This document shows positions 24,645-33,312 of a stretch of 64,000 bases of DNA, one piece after another. Within the stretch, counting starts at the first letter, position 1, and each line of letters starts with the position of its first letter. The DNA comes from Massilimicrobiota sp. An134 (lineage in GTDB: Bacteria; Bacillota_I; Bacilli_A; Erysipelotrichales; Coprobacillaceae). Where the stretch lies: the NCBI RefSeq assembly GCF_002160815.1, contig NZ_NFLH01000001.1, positions 143,896 to 207,895 on the forward strand, in the 5' to 3' direction. A program made the position numbers and the translations under genes. The notes beneath the pieces were generated by a model, which was not told the DNA's origin, did not search any database, and saw nothing but the letters and a program-made list of their open reading frames with translations.

Positions 24645-25938
24645 TCACAACACTTCCTATCAATTCTGTATCTTGACATTCTTCAATAAAAACAGGATAG
24701 ATATGTCCTACTGAATCCAATGGTAACTTCGTTTTAACTTTCAAATAATTAGAAGCATGACCAATCATATAATCCCCATCAGCTTCTTCAATTAAAACAT
24801 TCAAAGTCTGTCCAATCTGTTGGCTGGCAAACTCATGAAGGAGCTGATGCGATAAATCCATCAACGCTTTCACTCTTTGATGTTTAACATTTCCATCTAC
24901 CTGATCTTTCATTTTGGCAGCCGGTGTCCCTTGACGAGGTGAATATGGGAAAACATGCAATTGGTTAAAATGCATGTCTTTAATCCACTGATATGTGGAT
25001 TCAAAATCTTCATCAGTTTCACCAGGAAAACCAACAATAACATCAGTTGTTATAGATAAGGTTGGTAATTTTTCTTTTAATTCTTTCATCTTTGATGCAA
25101 ATTCATCAGTCGTATAATGACGATTCATTTTTTTCAAGATTTTATCGCATCCAGACTGAATAGGAATATGAAGATGATCAACGATAATAGGTGATGTAGC
25201 AATCAGATCTATAATTTCATGAGTGATTTGACTCATTTCAATTGAAGAAATTCTTAATCGCTTTAAACCATTCACTTTTGTTGTTAAATCTACCAATAAG
25301 TCATAAAAGCTGTAATTATCAAAATCTTGTCCATATCCTGCCGTATGAATTCCTGTCAGAACAATTTCTACAAAACCATGATCAACTAATTTTTGAGCCT
25401 GTTTTAAAACGCTATCCTTATCTCTTGAACGAATACGTCCTCTCGCGTATGGGATAATGCAATATGTACAAAAATTATTACATCCATCCTGAATTTTCAA
25501 AAAGGCTCTTGTGTTTTTCGTAAATTCATCAATATCCAGATCTTCAAAACGAGATAATTTCATAACATCAGCAACATGAATAACAGTCTGATGCGTTTTT
25601 TGGTATTCTTCAACAAATTCCACAATTCGATTTCTAAACTGAGTTCCTAAAACAACTCCAACACCTTCAATTTTTCCAACTTCTTGGCTTGCAACCTGAC
25701 TATAACATCCTACAACACATACTGTAGCTTGAGGATTTTGACGAATAGCTTTACGAATCATCTGACGAGATTTAGAATCTCCAGTGTTTGTAACAGTACA
25801 TGTATTAATGACATAAACATCTGCCTGTTCTTTAAAATCTACACTTTCATATCCCGCATCACAAAAAAGCTTCAGCATCGCTTCTGATTCATAAGTATTC
25901 ACTTTACAACCCAATGTTAAAAAAGCAACTTTTTTCAT
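24631..25938 (-). CDS. mtaB: tRNA t6A37 methylthiotransferase MtaB
   Basis: The 435-residue radical SAM enzyme makes ms2t6A at position 37 of tRNA. The N-terminal MTTase domain has cysteines in LGCKVN, NTCTVTN and VGCYSQ that hold one iron-sulfur cluster. The radical SAM motif CNNFCTYCIIP holds the second, and a TRAM-like domain lies at the C-terminus. The LGCKVNTYES start is typical of MtaB rather than MiaB or RimO. AAAGGA precedes the ATG. The rsmE-mtaB-rpsU neighbourhood matches Bacillus, with insertions. Confidence 0.95.
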   Translation of the reverse strand: MKKVAFLTLGCKVNTYESEAMLKLFCDAGYESVDFKEQADVYVINTCTVTNTGDSKSRQMIRKAIRQNPQATVCVVGCYSQVASQEVGKIEGVGVVLGTQFRNRIVEFVEEYQKTHQTVIHVADVMKLSRFEDLDIDEFTKNTRAFLKIQDGCNNFCTYCIIPYARGRIRSRDKDSVLKQAQKLVDHGFVEIVLTGIHTAGYGQDFDNYSFYDLLVDLTTKVNGLKRLRISSIEMSQITHEIIDLIATSPIIVDHLHIPIQSGCDKILKKMNRHYTTDEFASKMKELKEKLPTLSITTDVIVGFPGETDEDFESTYQWIKDMHFNQLHVFPYSPRQGTPAAKMKDQVDGNVKHQRVKALMDLSHQLLHEFASQQIGQTLNVLIEEADGDYMIGHASNYLKVKTKLPLDSVGHIYPVFIEECQDTELIGSVVSEEN

Positions 25939-25949
25939 AAAAATCCTTT

Positions 25950-26720
25950 CTATTTATATTTTTTTATAATTTTTTTATAATTCTTTAAAGAAATATATTC
26001 TAAATCCTTCAATGTTTCTAAACAATCGAGATACAAATAATTTTCAATATCATATGCAATCTTTTGAATATCTTCAATACGAACTTCACATTGAGCTTTA
26101 TCGTCTTGAATAATAACTTTATTCAAAAATTCATGATTATCTTTTTTAAAGATATAAATGGTTTTAAGCGGATCAAAATAAAAGCAAACATGTCTTTGAT
26201 CTTCGTATACATTCTCCAAAGAAGAAAAACCTGTACGAAAGATAGAATAACCATACATATCAATTGGTGTATGAAGATTCACTTTAAAATTTTGTATATA
26301 TTCACGATGTTGTTTTAATAGCAACATTTGATAATCATGAGTATAACGCTGATTGACAAATGGTTCTAAATAAGGAATATAAATCATGACTTGACTCTGT
26401 AAATCCTGGAAATGAGGAGCCGTTTCTAAAACTCCAGCAATATCATTATTAAACATCTTTTGTTTTTCATCATAATTTAAATAATCCAATAAATCATAAT
26501 GTTGATTTAAAAATCCCTCATAAATATTTTCAATCTGATTTTGCGTTAATAAACCTCGATATATAATTTCATATGAAAGCAAATCAAAATCAGTCTTGAT
26601 CTTTGAAGATAAGCCCATCTTTTCAAAAAAAGAACGATGACTTTCTATTTCTTGATATAATTGTGTTTTAGCAAGAGGAATTTCCACCCCTATTTTATTT
26701 AAACTTTCTATAAATCCCAT
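25950..26720 (-). CDS. Protein of unknown function between rsmE and mtaB
   Basis: I do not recognise this 256-residue protein. It has no signal peptide, membrane segment or cysteine cluster. It looks alpha/beta, with many Tyr, Phe and Asp residues, a segment YFDPLKTIYIFKKDNHEFLNK and a Lys-rich end. Its ATG lies 13 bases inside the rsmE gene and mtaB follows 11 bases later, so it is co-translated with two RNA-modification enzymes. A link to RNA or translation is only guilt by association. Confidence 0.8.
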   Translation of the reverse strand: MGFIESLNKIGVEIPLAKTQLYQEIESHRSFFEKMGLSSKIKTDFDLLSYEIIYRGLLTQNQIENIYEGFLNQHYDLLDYLNYDEKQKMFNNDIAGVLETAPHFQDLQSQVMIYIPYLEPFVNQRYTHDYQMLLLKQHREYIQNFKVNLHTPIDMYGYSIFRTGFSSLENVYEDQRHVCFYFDPLKTIYIFKKDNHEFLNKVIIQDDKAQCEVRIEDIQKIAYDIENYLYLDCLETLKDLEYISLKNYKKIIKKYK

Positions 26721-27454
26721 GATGACATCAACTCCCTACTAAATCCAATAACACTTAACATATATAACGGGGCTGTTTCGCTACGTAAAATTCTTTTTCC
26801 TAACGAGCAGGCCTGAACACCTAGCTCTTTCATCTTTTGAATTTCACTTTCATCAAAACCACCTTCAGGTCCTACAATAATTGTTATAGTGTGATAATCT
26901 TTTTGAAGCGTTTTTGCTAAAAGTGATTTTTCACCATTTCTGCTTTCTTCTTCATAGGCAACTAAATTGACATCGCCTAAATATTTCTCTAACTGTGATA
27001 TTTTCATAAGTGAAGTCAACTCAGGTATTGTCTGACGACAAGATTGTTCACTTGCCTCTTTTAAAATACGAGTATAACGTTCTCTTTTCTTTTCAAAAGA
27101 TTTTTCATCCGTTTTAATAATACTTCTTTGTGATAGAAAAGGAACAATTCTATGAACACCTAATTCCGTAGCCTTTTGAAGAACCCATTCAAATTTATCA
27201 TTTTTAGGTAAGCCATAGATTAAAGTCACTTCAACATCCAGTTCATTATTTTCTATGAGCTCTTCTTTTTGTTGAAGTATTCCTTTTTCAATATCTATAA
27301 TTTCATATATATAAACATGATGATCTGGTAAAATACAAATCACTCGATCACCTTGATGATATCGCATGACACGTTGCATATGTTTATGATTATAAGGGTC
27401 AATATGTATGAATGATCCCTCTATATTTTGAGCATCTATAAAATATCTTTGCAT
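26708..27454 (-). CDS. rsmE: 16S rRNA (uracil1498-N3)-methyltransferase
   Basis: The 248-residue SPOUT enzyme has the N-terminal PUA-like part (RVMRYHQGDRVICI) and the trefoil-knot motifs: KNDKFEWVLQKATELGVHRIVPF, then IIVGPEGGFDESEI and SLGKRILRSETA. It methylates U1498 in the 30S decoding centre. AAAGGAGG precedes the ATG. It is the first gene of a run through the unknown gene, mtaB, murE and deoC, all overlapping or closely spaced. Confidence 0.96.
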   Translation of the reverse strand: MQRYFIDAQNIEGSFIHIDPYNHKHMQRVMRYHQGDRVICILPDHHVYIYEIIDIEKGILQQKEELIENNELDVEVTLIYGLPKNDKFEWVLQKATELGVHRIVPFLSQRSIIKTDEKSFEKKRERYTRILKEASEQSCRQTIPELTSLMKISQLEKYLGDVNLVAYEEESRNGEKSLLAKTLQKDYHTITIIVGPEGGFDESEIQKMKELGVQACSLGKRILRSETAPLYMLSVIGFSRELMSSWDL

Positions 27455-27501
27455 AACTTCCTCCTTTGGCTATTCTATCACATTTTGTTGAATATAAAAA
27501 G

Positions 27502-27537
27502 AAAAAAAGATTAGTAAAGTCAATCCTCTACTAACCT
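27502..27537 (-). terminator. Terminator after clpB
   Basis: On the minus strand AGGTTAGTA and TACTAATCT pair (one G-T) around a 12-base loop, followed by T7. It begins a few bases past the clpB stop codon. Confidence 0.82.
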
Positions 27538-27545
27538 TCTCACTC

Positions 27546-30116
27546 TTATGACTTTCTAATCATAAATTGTTGATTTTGATAATCAATCGTAATGTTATCA
27601 TCTTTTTGAATAGAACCTTTAATCATTTCTTTGGCAACTAAAGTTTCAATATGTCCCTGAATGAAACGTTTAAGTGGTCTCGCTCCAAAAGTAGGATCAA
27701 AACCTTCTCTTGCGATTTCTTCTTTAGCCCCGTCACTCACTTGAACTGATATATTTTGTTGTTCTAGACGTTTAGAAAGCTGAGCAATAAATTTATCAAT
27801 AATCTTATAAACAACTTGATTATCTAATGAATTGAACATGACAATTTCATCAATACGATTCAAGAATTCTGGTTTAAAATGAGCTTTTAATTCCATTTCA
27901 ACTTCATGTCTTGTTTCTTCATTATTACCTTGTAATAAATATTGTGAGCCAATATTAGATGTCATAATAATGATTGTATTTTTGAAGCTAACAACATTGC
28001 CTTTAGAATCAGTAATACGACCATCATCTAAGACTTGAAGCAAAACATTAAAGACTTCAGGATGGGCTTTTTCAATTTCATCCAATAAAACAATGCTATA
28101 AGGCGCACGTCTAACAGCTTCCGTTAATTGGCCACCTTCTTCATATCCAACATAACCTGGAGGAGCTCCTAACAAACGAGAAACACTGAATTTTTCCATA
28201 TATTCACTCATGTCAATACGGACAATATTCTTTTCACTATCGAATAATTGTTCTGCTAAACTCTTTGCAACTTCTGTTTTTCCTACTCCAGTTGGCCCAA
28301 GGAACATAAATGAACCAATTGGACGGTTTTCATCATTGATTCCAGCACGTGATCTTAAAATAGCATCACAGATTTTTTCAATCGCTTCATCCTGTCCAAT
28401 AACTCTTTTTCTTAAAATATCATCAAGATGTAATAATTTTTCTCTTTCAGATTCCATCAATTTATGAATAGGAATACCTGTCCATCTAGCAATAACTTCA
28501 CTGACTGTATCAACTGTTACTTTTTCCTGTAATAAAGCATCATCAGACTCTTGTGATTGATAATTAGCAATTTCTTTATTAATACGAGGTAATGTTTCAT
28601 ATTTGATTTTTGAAGCTTCTTCTAAATTACCTTCAGTTTCATATTTATCTTTAAGGGCTTCATATCTCACTTTTTGATCTTTTAATTCTTTAATATGATC
28701 TAAAGCTTTCTTTTCTTCTTTCCATTTATCTGTTAAACCTGTTACTTGTTCATCTAATGAAGCAATACGACTCTTAATTTCATCTAGACGTTTTTCATTA
28801 TCTGCATTTTTATCTTCTTTTTCAATAGAAATACGTTCCATTTCCAAACGATTCTTTTCTCTTGTGATAACATCTAATTCTTCTGGTAAAGAATCAATTT
28901 CCATACGTACAGATGCACATGCTTCATCAATCAAATCAATAGCCTTATCTGGCAAGAAACGATCAGTAATATAACGTTCACTCATATTCACAGCTGCCAC
29001 AATGGCACTATCTGTAATCTGAACACCATGATGAGATTCAAAGCTATCTTTTAAACCACGTAAAATCGCAATTGTATCGTCACTATCTGGTTCATCAACT
29101 TGAACTTTTTGGAAACGTCTTTCTAAAGCAGCATCTTTTTCAATGTACATACGATACTCATCTAGCGTTGTTGCTCCAATACAGTGAAGTTCACCACGTG
29201 CTAACATTGGTTTTAATAAGTTAGCTGCATCCATAGCACCATCTGTTTTTCCAGCTCCAACAAGCTGATGAATCTCATCAATGAATAAAATGATATTTCC
29301 TTCAGATTTTTTAATTTCATTTAATACAGCTTTTAATCTTTCTTCAAATTCACCACGATATTTAGCACCTGCTACCAAAGCTCCTAAATCAAGTTCATAA
29401 AGAGTCTTATTTTGCAAGCTGACAGGCACGTCATTTTTAAAAATACGCCATGCCAATCCTTCAACAATAGCAGTCTTTCCAACACCTGGTTCACCTATCA
29501 AAATAGGATTATTTTTTGTTTTACGTGATAAGATTTGAATAACACGTCTAATTTCTTCATCACGACCAATAACAGGATCTAATTTTCCATCCTTAACATC
29601 TTGAATAAGATCTCTACCATATTTTGTTAAAACTTCATATTGATTTTCTGGTTGTGGATTATTAACCATATTTCCACCTCGCATTTCCTGAATAATCTTT
29701 TCTAATTCTTTTTTATTTAAATGATATTGTCTAATCAAATCTTGAATAAATGTTGATTGCACTTCAAACATTGCCATAATCAAATGTTCAACACTTGTAT
29801 ATTCATCTTTATAATCACTCATCACTTTTTGAGCCTTTATTAACAATTGATTCAAATCATATGATATTCTTAATTGACTTTCATCAACACCATTGACTCT
29901 TGGTTTTTGTTGTTGTTTATTTCTTAAAAATGTTTCTAACTGTTGAATATTGACATTTGCTTTTGATAGCACACGATATAAAATACCACTTGTATCTTCC
30001 AATAATGCTAATAAAAAATCTTCAACATCAACAACCTGACAAGACATTCCTAAAGTCTGTTGCATGGCCTTTTGCATAGCTTCCTGCATAGCTGTTGTCC
30101 ATTTTTCTATATTCAT
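27546..30116 (-). CDS. clpB: Disaggregase chaperone ClpB
   Basis: The 856-residue AAA+ protein has an N-terminal Clp repeat domain (about 1-145), a first ATPase with [13 protein letters not shown], a coiled-coil middle domain (about 400-520), and a second ATPase with [13 protein letters not shown]. The middle domain marks it as ClpB rather than ClpC. It rescues aggregated proteins together with DnaK. The ATG at 30116 has AAAGGAG eight bases upstream. The promoter carries two CIRCE operators, implying HrcA control. Confidence 0.97.
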   Translation of the reverse strand: MNIEKWTTAMQEAMQKAMQQTLGMSCQVVDVEDFLLALLEDTSGILYRVLSKANVNIQQLETFLRNKQQQKPRVNGVDESQLRISYDLNQLLIKAQKVMSDYKDEYTSVEHLIMAMFEVQSTFIQDLIRQYHLNKKELEKIIQEMRGGNMVNNPQPENQYEVLTKYGRDLIQDVKDGKLDPVIGRDEEIRRVIQILSRKTKNNPILIGEPGVGKTAIVEGLAWRIFKNDVPVSLQNKTLYELDLGALVAGAKYRGEFEERLKAVLNEIKKSEGNIILFIDEIHQLVGAGKTDGAMDAANLLKPMLARGELHCIGATTLDEYRMYIEKDAALERRFQKVQVDEPDSDDTIAILRGLKDSFESHHGVQITDSAIVAAVNMSERYITDRFLPDKAIDLIDEACASVRMEIDSLPEELDVITREKNRLEMERISIEKEDKNADNEKRLDEIKSRIASLDEQVTGLTDKWKEEKKALDHIKELKDQKVRYEALKDKYETEGNLEEASKIKYETLPRINKEIANYQSQESDDALLQEKVTVDTVSEVIARWTGIPIHKLMESEREKLLHLDDILRKRVIGQDEAIEKICDAILRSRAGINDENRPIGSFMFLGPTGVGKTEVAKSLAEQLFDSEKNIVRIDMSEYMEKFSVSRLLGAPPGYVGYEEGGQLTEAVRRAPYSIVLLDEIEKAHPEVFNVLLQVLDDGRITDSKGNVVSFKNTIIIMTSNIGSQYLLQGNNEETRHEVEMELKAHFKPEFLNRIDEIVMFNSLDNQVVYKIIDKFIAQLSKRLEQQNISVQVSDGAKEEIAREGFDPTFGARPLKRFIQGHIETLVAKEMIKGSIQKDDNITIDYQNQQFMIRKS

Positions 30117-30129
30117 CTTCATCACTCCT

Positions 30130-30156
30130 TTAGCACTCATTATACCCAAGTGCTAA
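30130..30156. promoter_or_regulatory. CIRCE operator 1 of clpB
   Basis: TTAGCACTC, nine bases, AAGTGCTAA: one mismatch from the CIRCE consensus TTAGCACTC-N9-GAGTGCTAA bound by the HrcA repressor. It lies in the predicted 5' leader, between promoter and ribosome binding site. Confidence 0.93.
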
Positions 30157-30160
30157 TTAT

Positions 30161-30188
30161 AGTATACCATGTTTTTTAGCACTGTCAA
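30161..30188 (-). promoter_or_regulatory. Predicted sigma-A promoter of clpB
   Basis: TTGACA (30188-30183) and TATACT (30166-30161) on the minus strand are separated by 16 bases. The -35 box lies inside CIRCE 2 and the start point falls at the edge of CIRCE 1. Confidence 0.8.
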
Positions 30189-30202
30189 CCCCGAAGTGCT
30201 AA
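30176..30202. promoter_or_regulatory. CIRCE operator 2 of clpB
   Basis: TTAGCACTG, nine bases, AAGTGCTAA: two mismatches from the CIRCE consensus. Its centre is 46 bases from that of CIRCE 1, and it covers the -35 box. Confidence 0.9.
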
Positions 30203-30259
30203 AATGTTTATTAAAATTCAAATATTGTTTTTATAATGAATAACCTAGCTTATTCAAAT

Positions 30260-30290
30260 AAAAAATCTTTAGGATTTCTCCTAAAGATCA
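30260..30290 (-). terminator. Terminator after degV
   Basis: ATCTTTAGGA and TCCTAAAGAT form a 10-bp perfect stem with a four-base loop, followed by T6 on the minus strand. It overlaps the degV stop codon and closes the long priA-to-degV gene run. Confidence 0.92.
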
Positions 30291-31177
30291 TATTTTTTTA
30301 AAATACCCACACCAATTGGATATGGTCCCGTATGCACACCAATTGTAGCGCCAATTTGTTGAATTAAAATAGGTTCATGGAAGTCTGGATAAGCTTGTAA
30401 CATCACCTCTTGCAAGCTTTCTTTAAACTTTTCTCCTTCTTGTTGATCATAGCCATACCCAACACAAAAACGATAATCATTTGGTGAAAGCTGGTTATCT
30501 TTAAAATATTTTACAGTATGGTCAAGAACTTTCTTTTTAGATTTTTCACGTCCACGTGTAACACCCATTGCAAATATTTCACCATCATGAAGTACAATTA
30601 AAGGTCTAATTCCTAATGTTTTCGCTGCAACTCCAGCAACTTTACCAATTCGTCCACCATGAATGAGATATTCAAAATTTCCAACCGTAAAGAAAATACG
30701 TCCTGACGATTTGATATTTTCAATTTTTTGAATCACTTCGTCATATTGATAGCCAGCTTCTTTCATTTGGGCAGCCTCAATAACCAGTAAACCTTGTAAA
30801 ACAGTATTCACAGTAGCATCAATAATCATAATTTGACGTTCAGGATATTTTTCCTCTAATATCATTTTCGCATTCATGGCACTGTTATAGGAACCAGAAA
30901 ATTTAGTCGTAATACATATACATATAATATCTTCCTGATTTTCCAGGATAGGTGTAAAAGTTTTTATATAATCTTCAATAGAAGGCATCGAAGTTTTAGG
31001 AAAAACATCTTTATGATCAACCATAAATTGATAAAATTCATGCACTTCTAAATCTTCTTTTTCTTTTTGATAGTGTTCATTATCTGTTGTTATATAAAAT
31101 GGAACAACATGAATATGAAACTGATTCATCAATGACTGATCTAAATCACATGAACCATCTGAAACTATCTGATACAT
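30281..31177 (-). CDS. DegV family fatty-acid-binding protein
   Basis: The 298-residue protein has the DegV signatures: VSDGSCDLD at the N-terminus, FPKTSMPSIEDY, CICITTKFSGSYNSA, GGRIGKVAG and IGATIGVHTGPYPIG near the end. DegV/FakB proteins bind a fatty acid and present it to the kinase FakA, feeding exogenous fatty acids into phospholipids. Whether this copy pairs with a FakA is not visible here. It is the last gene of the operon, 18 bases after thiN. Confidence 0.93.
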   Translation of the reverse strand: MYQIVSDGSCDLDQSLMNQFHIHVVPFYITTDNEHYQKEKEDLEVHEFYQFMVDHKDVFPKTSMPSIEDYIKTFTPILENQEDIICICITTKFSGSYNSAMNAKMILEEKYPERQIMIIDATVNTVLQGLLVIEAAQMKEAGYQYDEVIQKIENIKSSGRIFFTVGNFEYLIHGGRIGKVAGVAAKTLGIRPLIVLHDGEIFAMGVTRGREKSKKKVLDHTVKYFKDNQLSPNDYRFCVGYGYDQQEGEKFKESLQEVMLQAYPDFHEPILIQQIGATIGVHTGPYPIGVGILKKYDL

Positions 31178-31195
31178 TCTTATTCCTCTTTTCCA

Positions 31196-31789
31196 TTATG
31201 ATATTGATTGAATACAGAGTACAGGTTGTGAATTTTCCACAATCGCATATTCTTCATTCATTTGATTGGATACACACAGAGGATCATTTCTTTTTAAGAT
31301 GTAATGATCCAATGGATAATGACAATCTTTTAATGTCACGACGCTCTCATCAAAAGCAAATATTGAAAAATAATGATATTGATCTTTAGCAAGATAATGT
31401 TGACCTGGTTTTAAAACAAATATCTTGTTCCATTCATCATAGATCGTGATAGAGATATCCTGATATTTTTCTAACAAACATAGTACTGCCATAAAATGAT
31501 CAATACGGCGATGTGTCACACCATATAAATCAATGGCATCATAACCCTTTTGAATAGCATATTGTATTGCCAATGCTGTATCAGTGTCATCTTTAATACT
31601 CGAATAACGCTGAATATTGATATCTTGAAGAATCTGCTCATTTTCAATAGAATCCATATCTCCAATAGCTATCACAGGTGTAATTCCCTGCTGGTATAAA
31701 TGATAAACACCCTGATCGACACCAATATATTCAATTGTTGAATCTTTCACAGATCCAACATTGATTCCACTATAAATGCCTATTTTCAT
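31196..31789 (-). CDS. thiN: Thiamine pyrophosphokinase
   Basis: The 197-residue enzyme converts thiamine to thiamine diphosphate. It has the family motifs VDQGVYHLYQQGI, AIGDMDSI, KDDTDTALAIQYA, and GVTHRRIDHFMA. Its ATG overlaps the rpe stop by 4 bases. The rsgA-rpe-thiN order is conserved in Firmicutes. No TPP riboswitch lies before it, as expected for an internal operon gene. Confidence 0.95.
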   Translation of the reverse strand: MKIGIYSGINVGSVKDSTIEYIGVDQGVYHLYQQGITPVIAIGDMDSIENEQILQDINIQRYSSIKDDTDTALAIQYAIQKGYDAIDLYGVTHRRIDHFMAVLCLLEKYQDISITIYDEWNKIFVLKPGQHYLAKDQYHYFSIFAFDESVVTLKDCHYPLDHYILKRNDPLCVSNQMNEEYAIVENSQPVLCIQSIS

Positions 31790-32430
31790 TTTAAAGAATC
31801 AATAGCTTCCTTTCTATTTTCAGCATTAAAAACATAACTTCCAGCAACCAGCACATCCACACCTGCTTCTCGACATAATTGACCTGTCGTAGCATTAATG
31901 CCACCATCCACTTCAATCAAATAATGACGATTCTGTTTTAACTGACAAAGTTCCTGTATCTTAGAAAGCGCCTGCTCTTGAAACGTTTGTCCGCCAAATC
32001 CAGGTTCAACACTCATAACTAATACTAAATCAAGATCATCTAAATATTGTTGAATTGATGAAATAGGTGTGTTTGGCTTTACACTTAGTCCTACATGTAC
32101 GCCTTGATCATGAACATACTGTATAAATGTTTTCACTTCCTGTTCGTGATGAAAAGCCTCAATATGCGCTGTTATTAATGAAGCATGTGATTTTATAAAT
32201 GCATCTACATATTGCATTGGTTTTTCAATCATTAAATGAACATCAAGATATAAGTCACTCACTTTTGCAATATCATTTAAAATACTATAACCAAATGAAA
32301 TATTAGGTACAAAATGTCCATCCATTACATCATAATGAATCCAGTCTGCCCCACATTCACGAATAGAATCCAAATCTTTCTTGAGCTCAGCAAAATTAGC
32401 TGATAAAACTGACGGTGCAACTTTAACCAT
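31786..32430 (-). CDS. rpe: Ribulose-phosphate 3-epimerase
   Basis: The 214-residue TIM barrel has APSVLSANFAEL, HYDVMDGHFVPNISFG, the DVHLMIEKP motif, SVEPGFGGQTF and EVDGGINATT, including the metal-binding and catalytic Asp/His residues. It interconverts ribulose-5-phosphate and xylulose-5-phosphate in the pentose phosphate pathway. Its start overlaps rsgA by 8 bases. Confidence 0.96.
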   Translation of the reverse strand: MVKVAPSVLSANFAELKKDLDSIRECGADWIHYDVMDGHFVPNISFGYSILNDIAKVSDLYLDVHLMIEKPMQYVDAFIKSHASLITAHIEAFHHEQEVKTFIQYVHDQGVHVGLSVKPNTPISSIQQYLDDLDLVLVMSVEPGFGGQTFQEQALSKIQELCQLKQNRHYLIEVDGGINATTGQLCREAGVDVLVAGSYVFNAENRKEAIDSLK

Positions 32431-33298
32431 ATTTTTTCTCCTTCAATAACTTGCTTTCTTTTAAAAACATTAAATAATGTTCATATCTTTGAGATGATAT
32501 TTCCCCTTGTTCAACAGCATTTTTCACTGCACAATGTGGTTCACTTTCATGTAAACATCCTCTAAACTTGCATTGTTTAGAAAATTCATGAAAGTCATGA
32601 TAACTTATGGCCAGATCCACTGGTTCAATATTTAATTCCAACGATGAAAAACCTGGTGTATCTGCAACATAACCACCATACATCTCAATAAGTTCAACAT
32701 GTCTGGTTGTATGTTTTCCACGTCCTAAAGCTTTTGAAATTTCATTTGTATCAATCTGCAAATGAATATCCAAAGCATTTAATAAACTTGATTTTCCAAC
32801 ACCACTTTGTCCAGTAACAACTGTTACTTTATCTTTAAAAATATTCTTAACAGCCTCTATCCCCTGTTCTTGTTTAGAACTCACATATAGAACCTGATAT
32901 CCTGCATCTTCATAAGGTTTCATTTGATGATATATCAAACTTGAATCCACAAGATCCATTTTTGATATACAAATAATCGGTTGAATCTGAAGATGTTCAA
33001 TTAAAATCAAAAAACGATCTAACAGTAATAAATTCATATCTGGTTCTTTAGCAGAAAAAACAAGTAAAGCCTGATCGACATTACAGATTGGAGGTCGAAT
33101 AAGACTGTTCTTTCTTGGTAACAGGGATAAAATGTATCCTTCAGTTTGATTTTCAATAGAGAATTCACAATAATCTCCAACCAATGGTTTTAAAGAATCT
33201 TTTCTAAATTTCCCACGGGCACGACATTGATAAACTTGTCCCTGTGACTTGACATAATAGAATCCTGCCAAAGCTTTAATAATTTGTCCTTTTTGCAT
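32423..33298 (-). CDS. rsgA: Ribosome assembly GTPase RsgA
   Basis: The 291-residue protein has an N-terminal OB fold, then a circularly permuted GTPase (G4 SKMD, then G1 GQSGVGKSSLLN, then G3 DTPGFSS) and a C-terminal zinc-binding region (CKFRGCLHESEPHCAVK). It acts in late maturation of the 30S subunit. It follows prkC by 14 bases; in Bacillus the PrkC kinase phosphorylates this GTPase, and the two genes are neighbours there too. Confidence 0.96.
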   Translation of the reverse strand: MQKGQIIKALAGFYYVKSQGQVYQCRARGKFRKDSLKPLVGDYCEFSIENQTEGYILSLLPRKNSLIRPPICNVDQALLVFSAKEPDMNLLLLDRFLILIEHLQIQPIICISKMDLVDSSLIYHQMKPYEDAGYQVLYVSSKQEQGIEAVKNIFKDKVTVVTGQSGVGKSSLLNALDIHLQIDTNEISKALGRGKHTTRHVELIEMYGGYVADTPGFSSLELNIEPVDLAISYHDFHEFSKQCKFRGCLHESEPHCAVKNAVEQGEISSQRYEHYLMFLKESKLLKEKKYG

Positions 33299-33312
33299 TG
33301 TTTTTCTCTACC

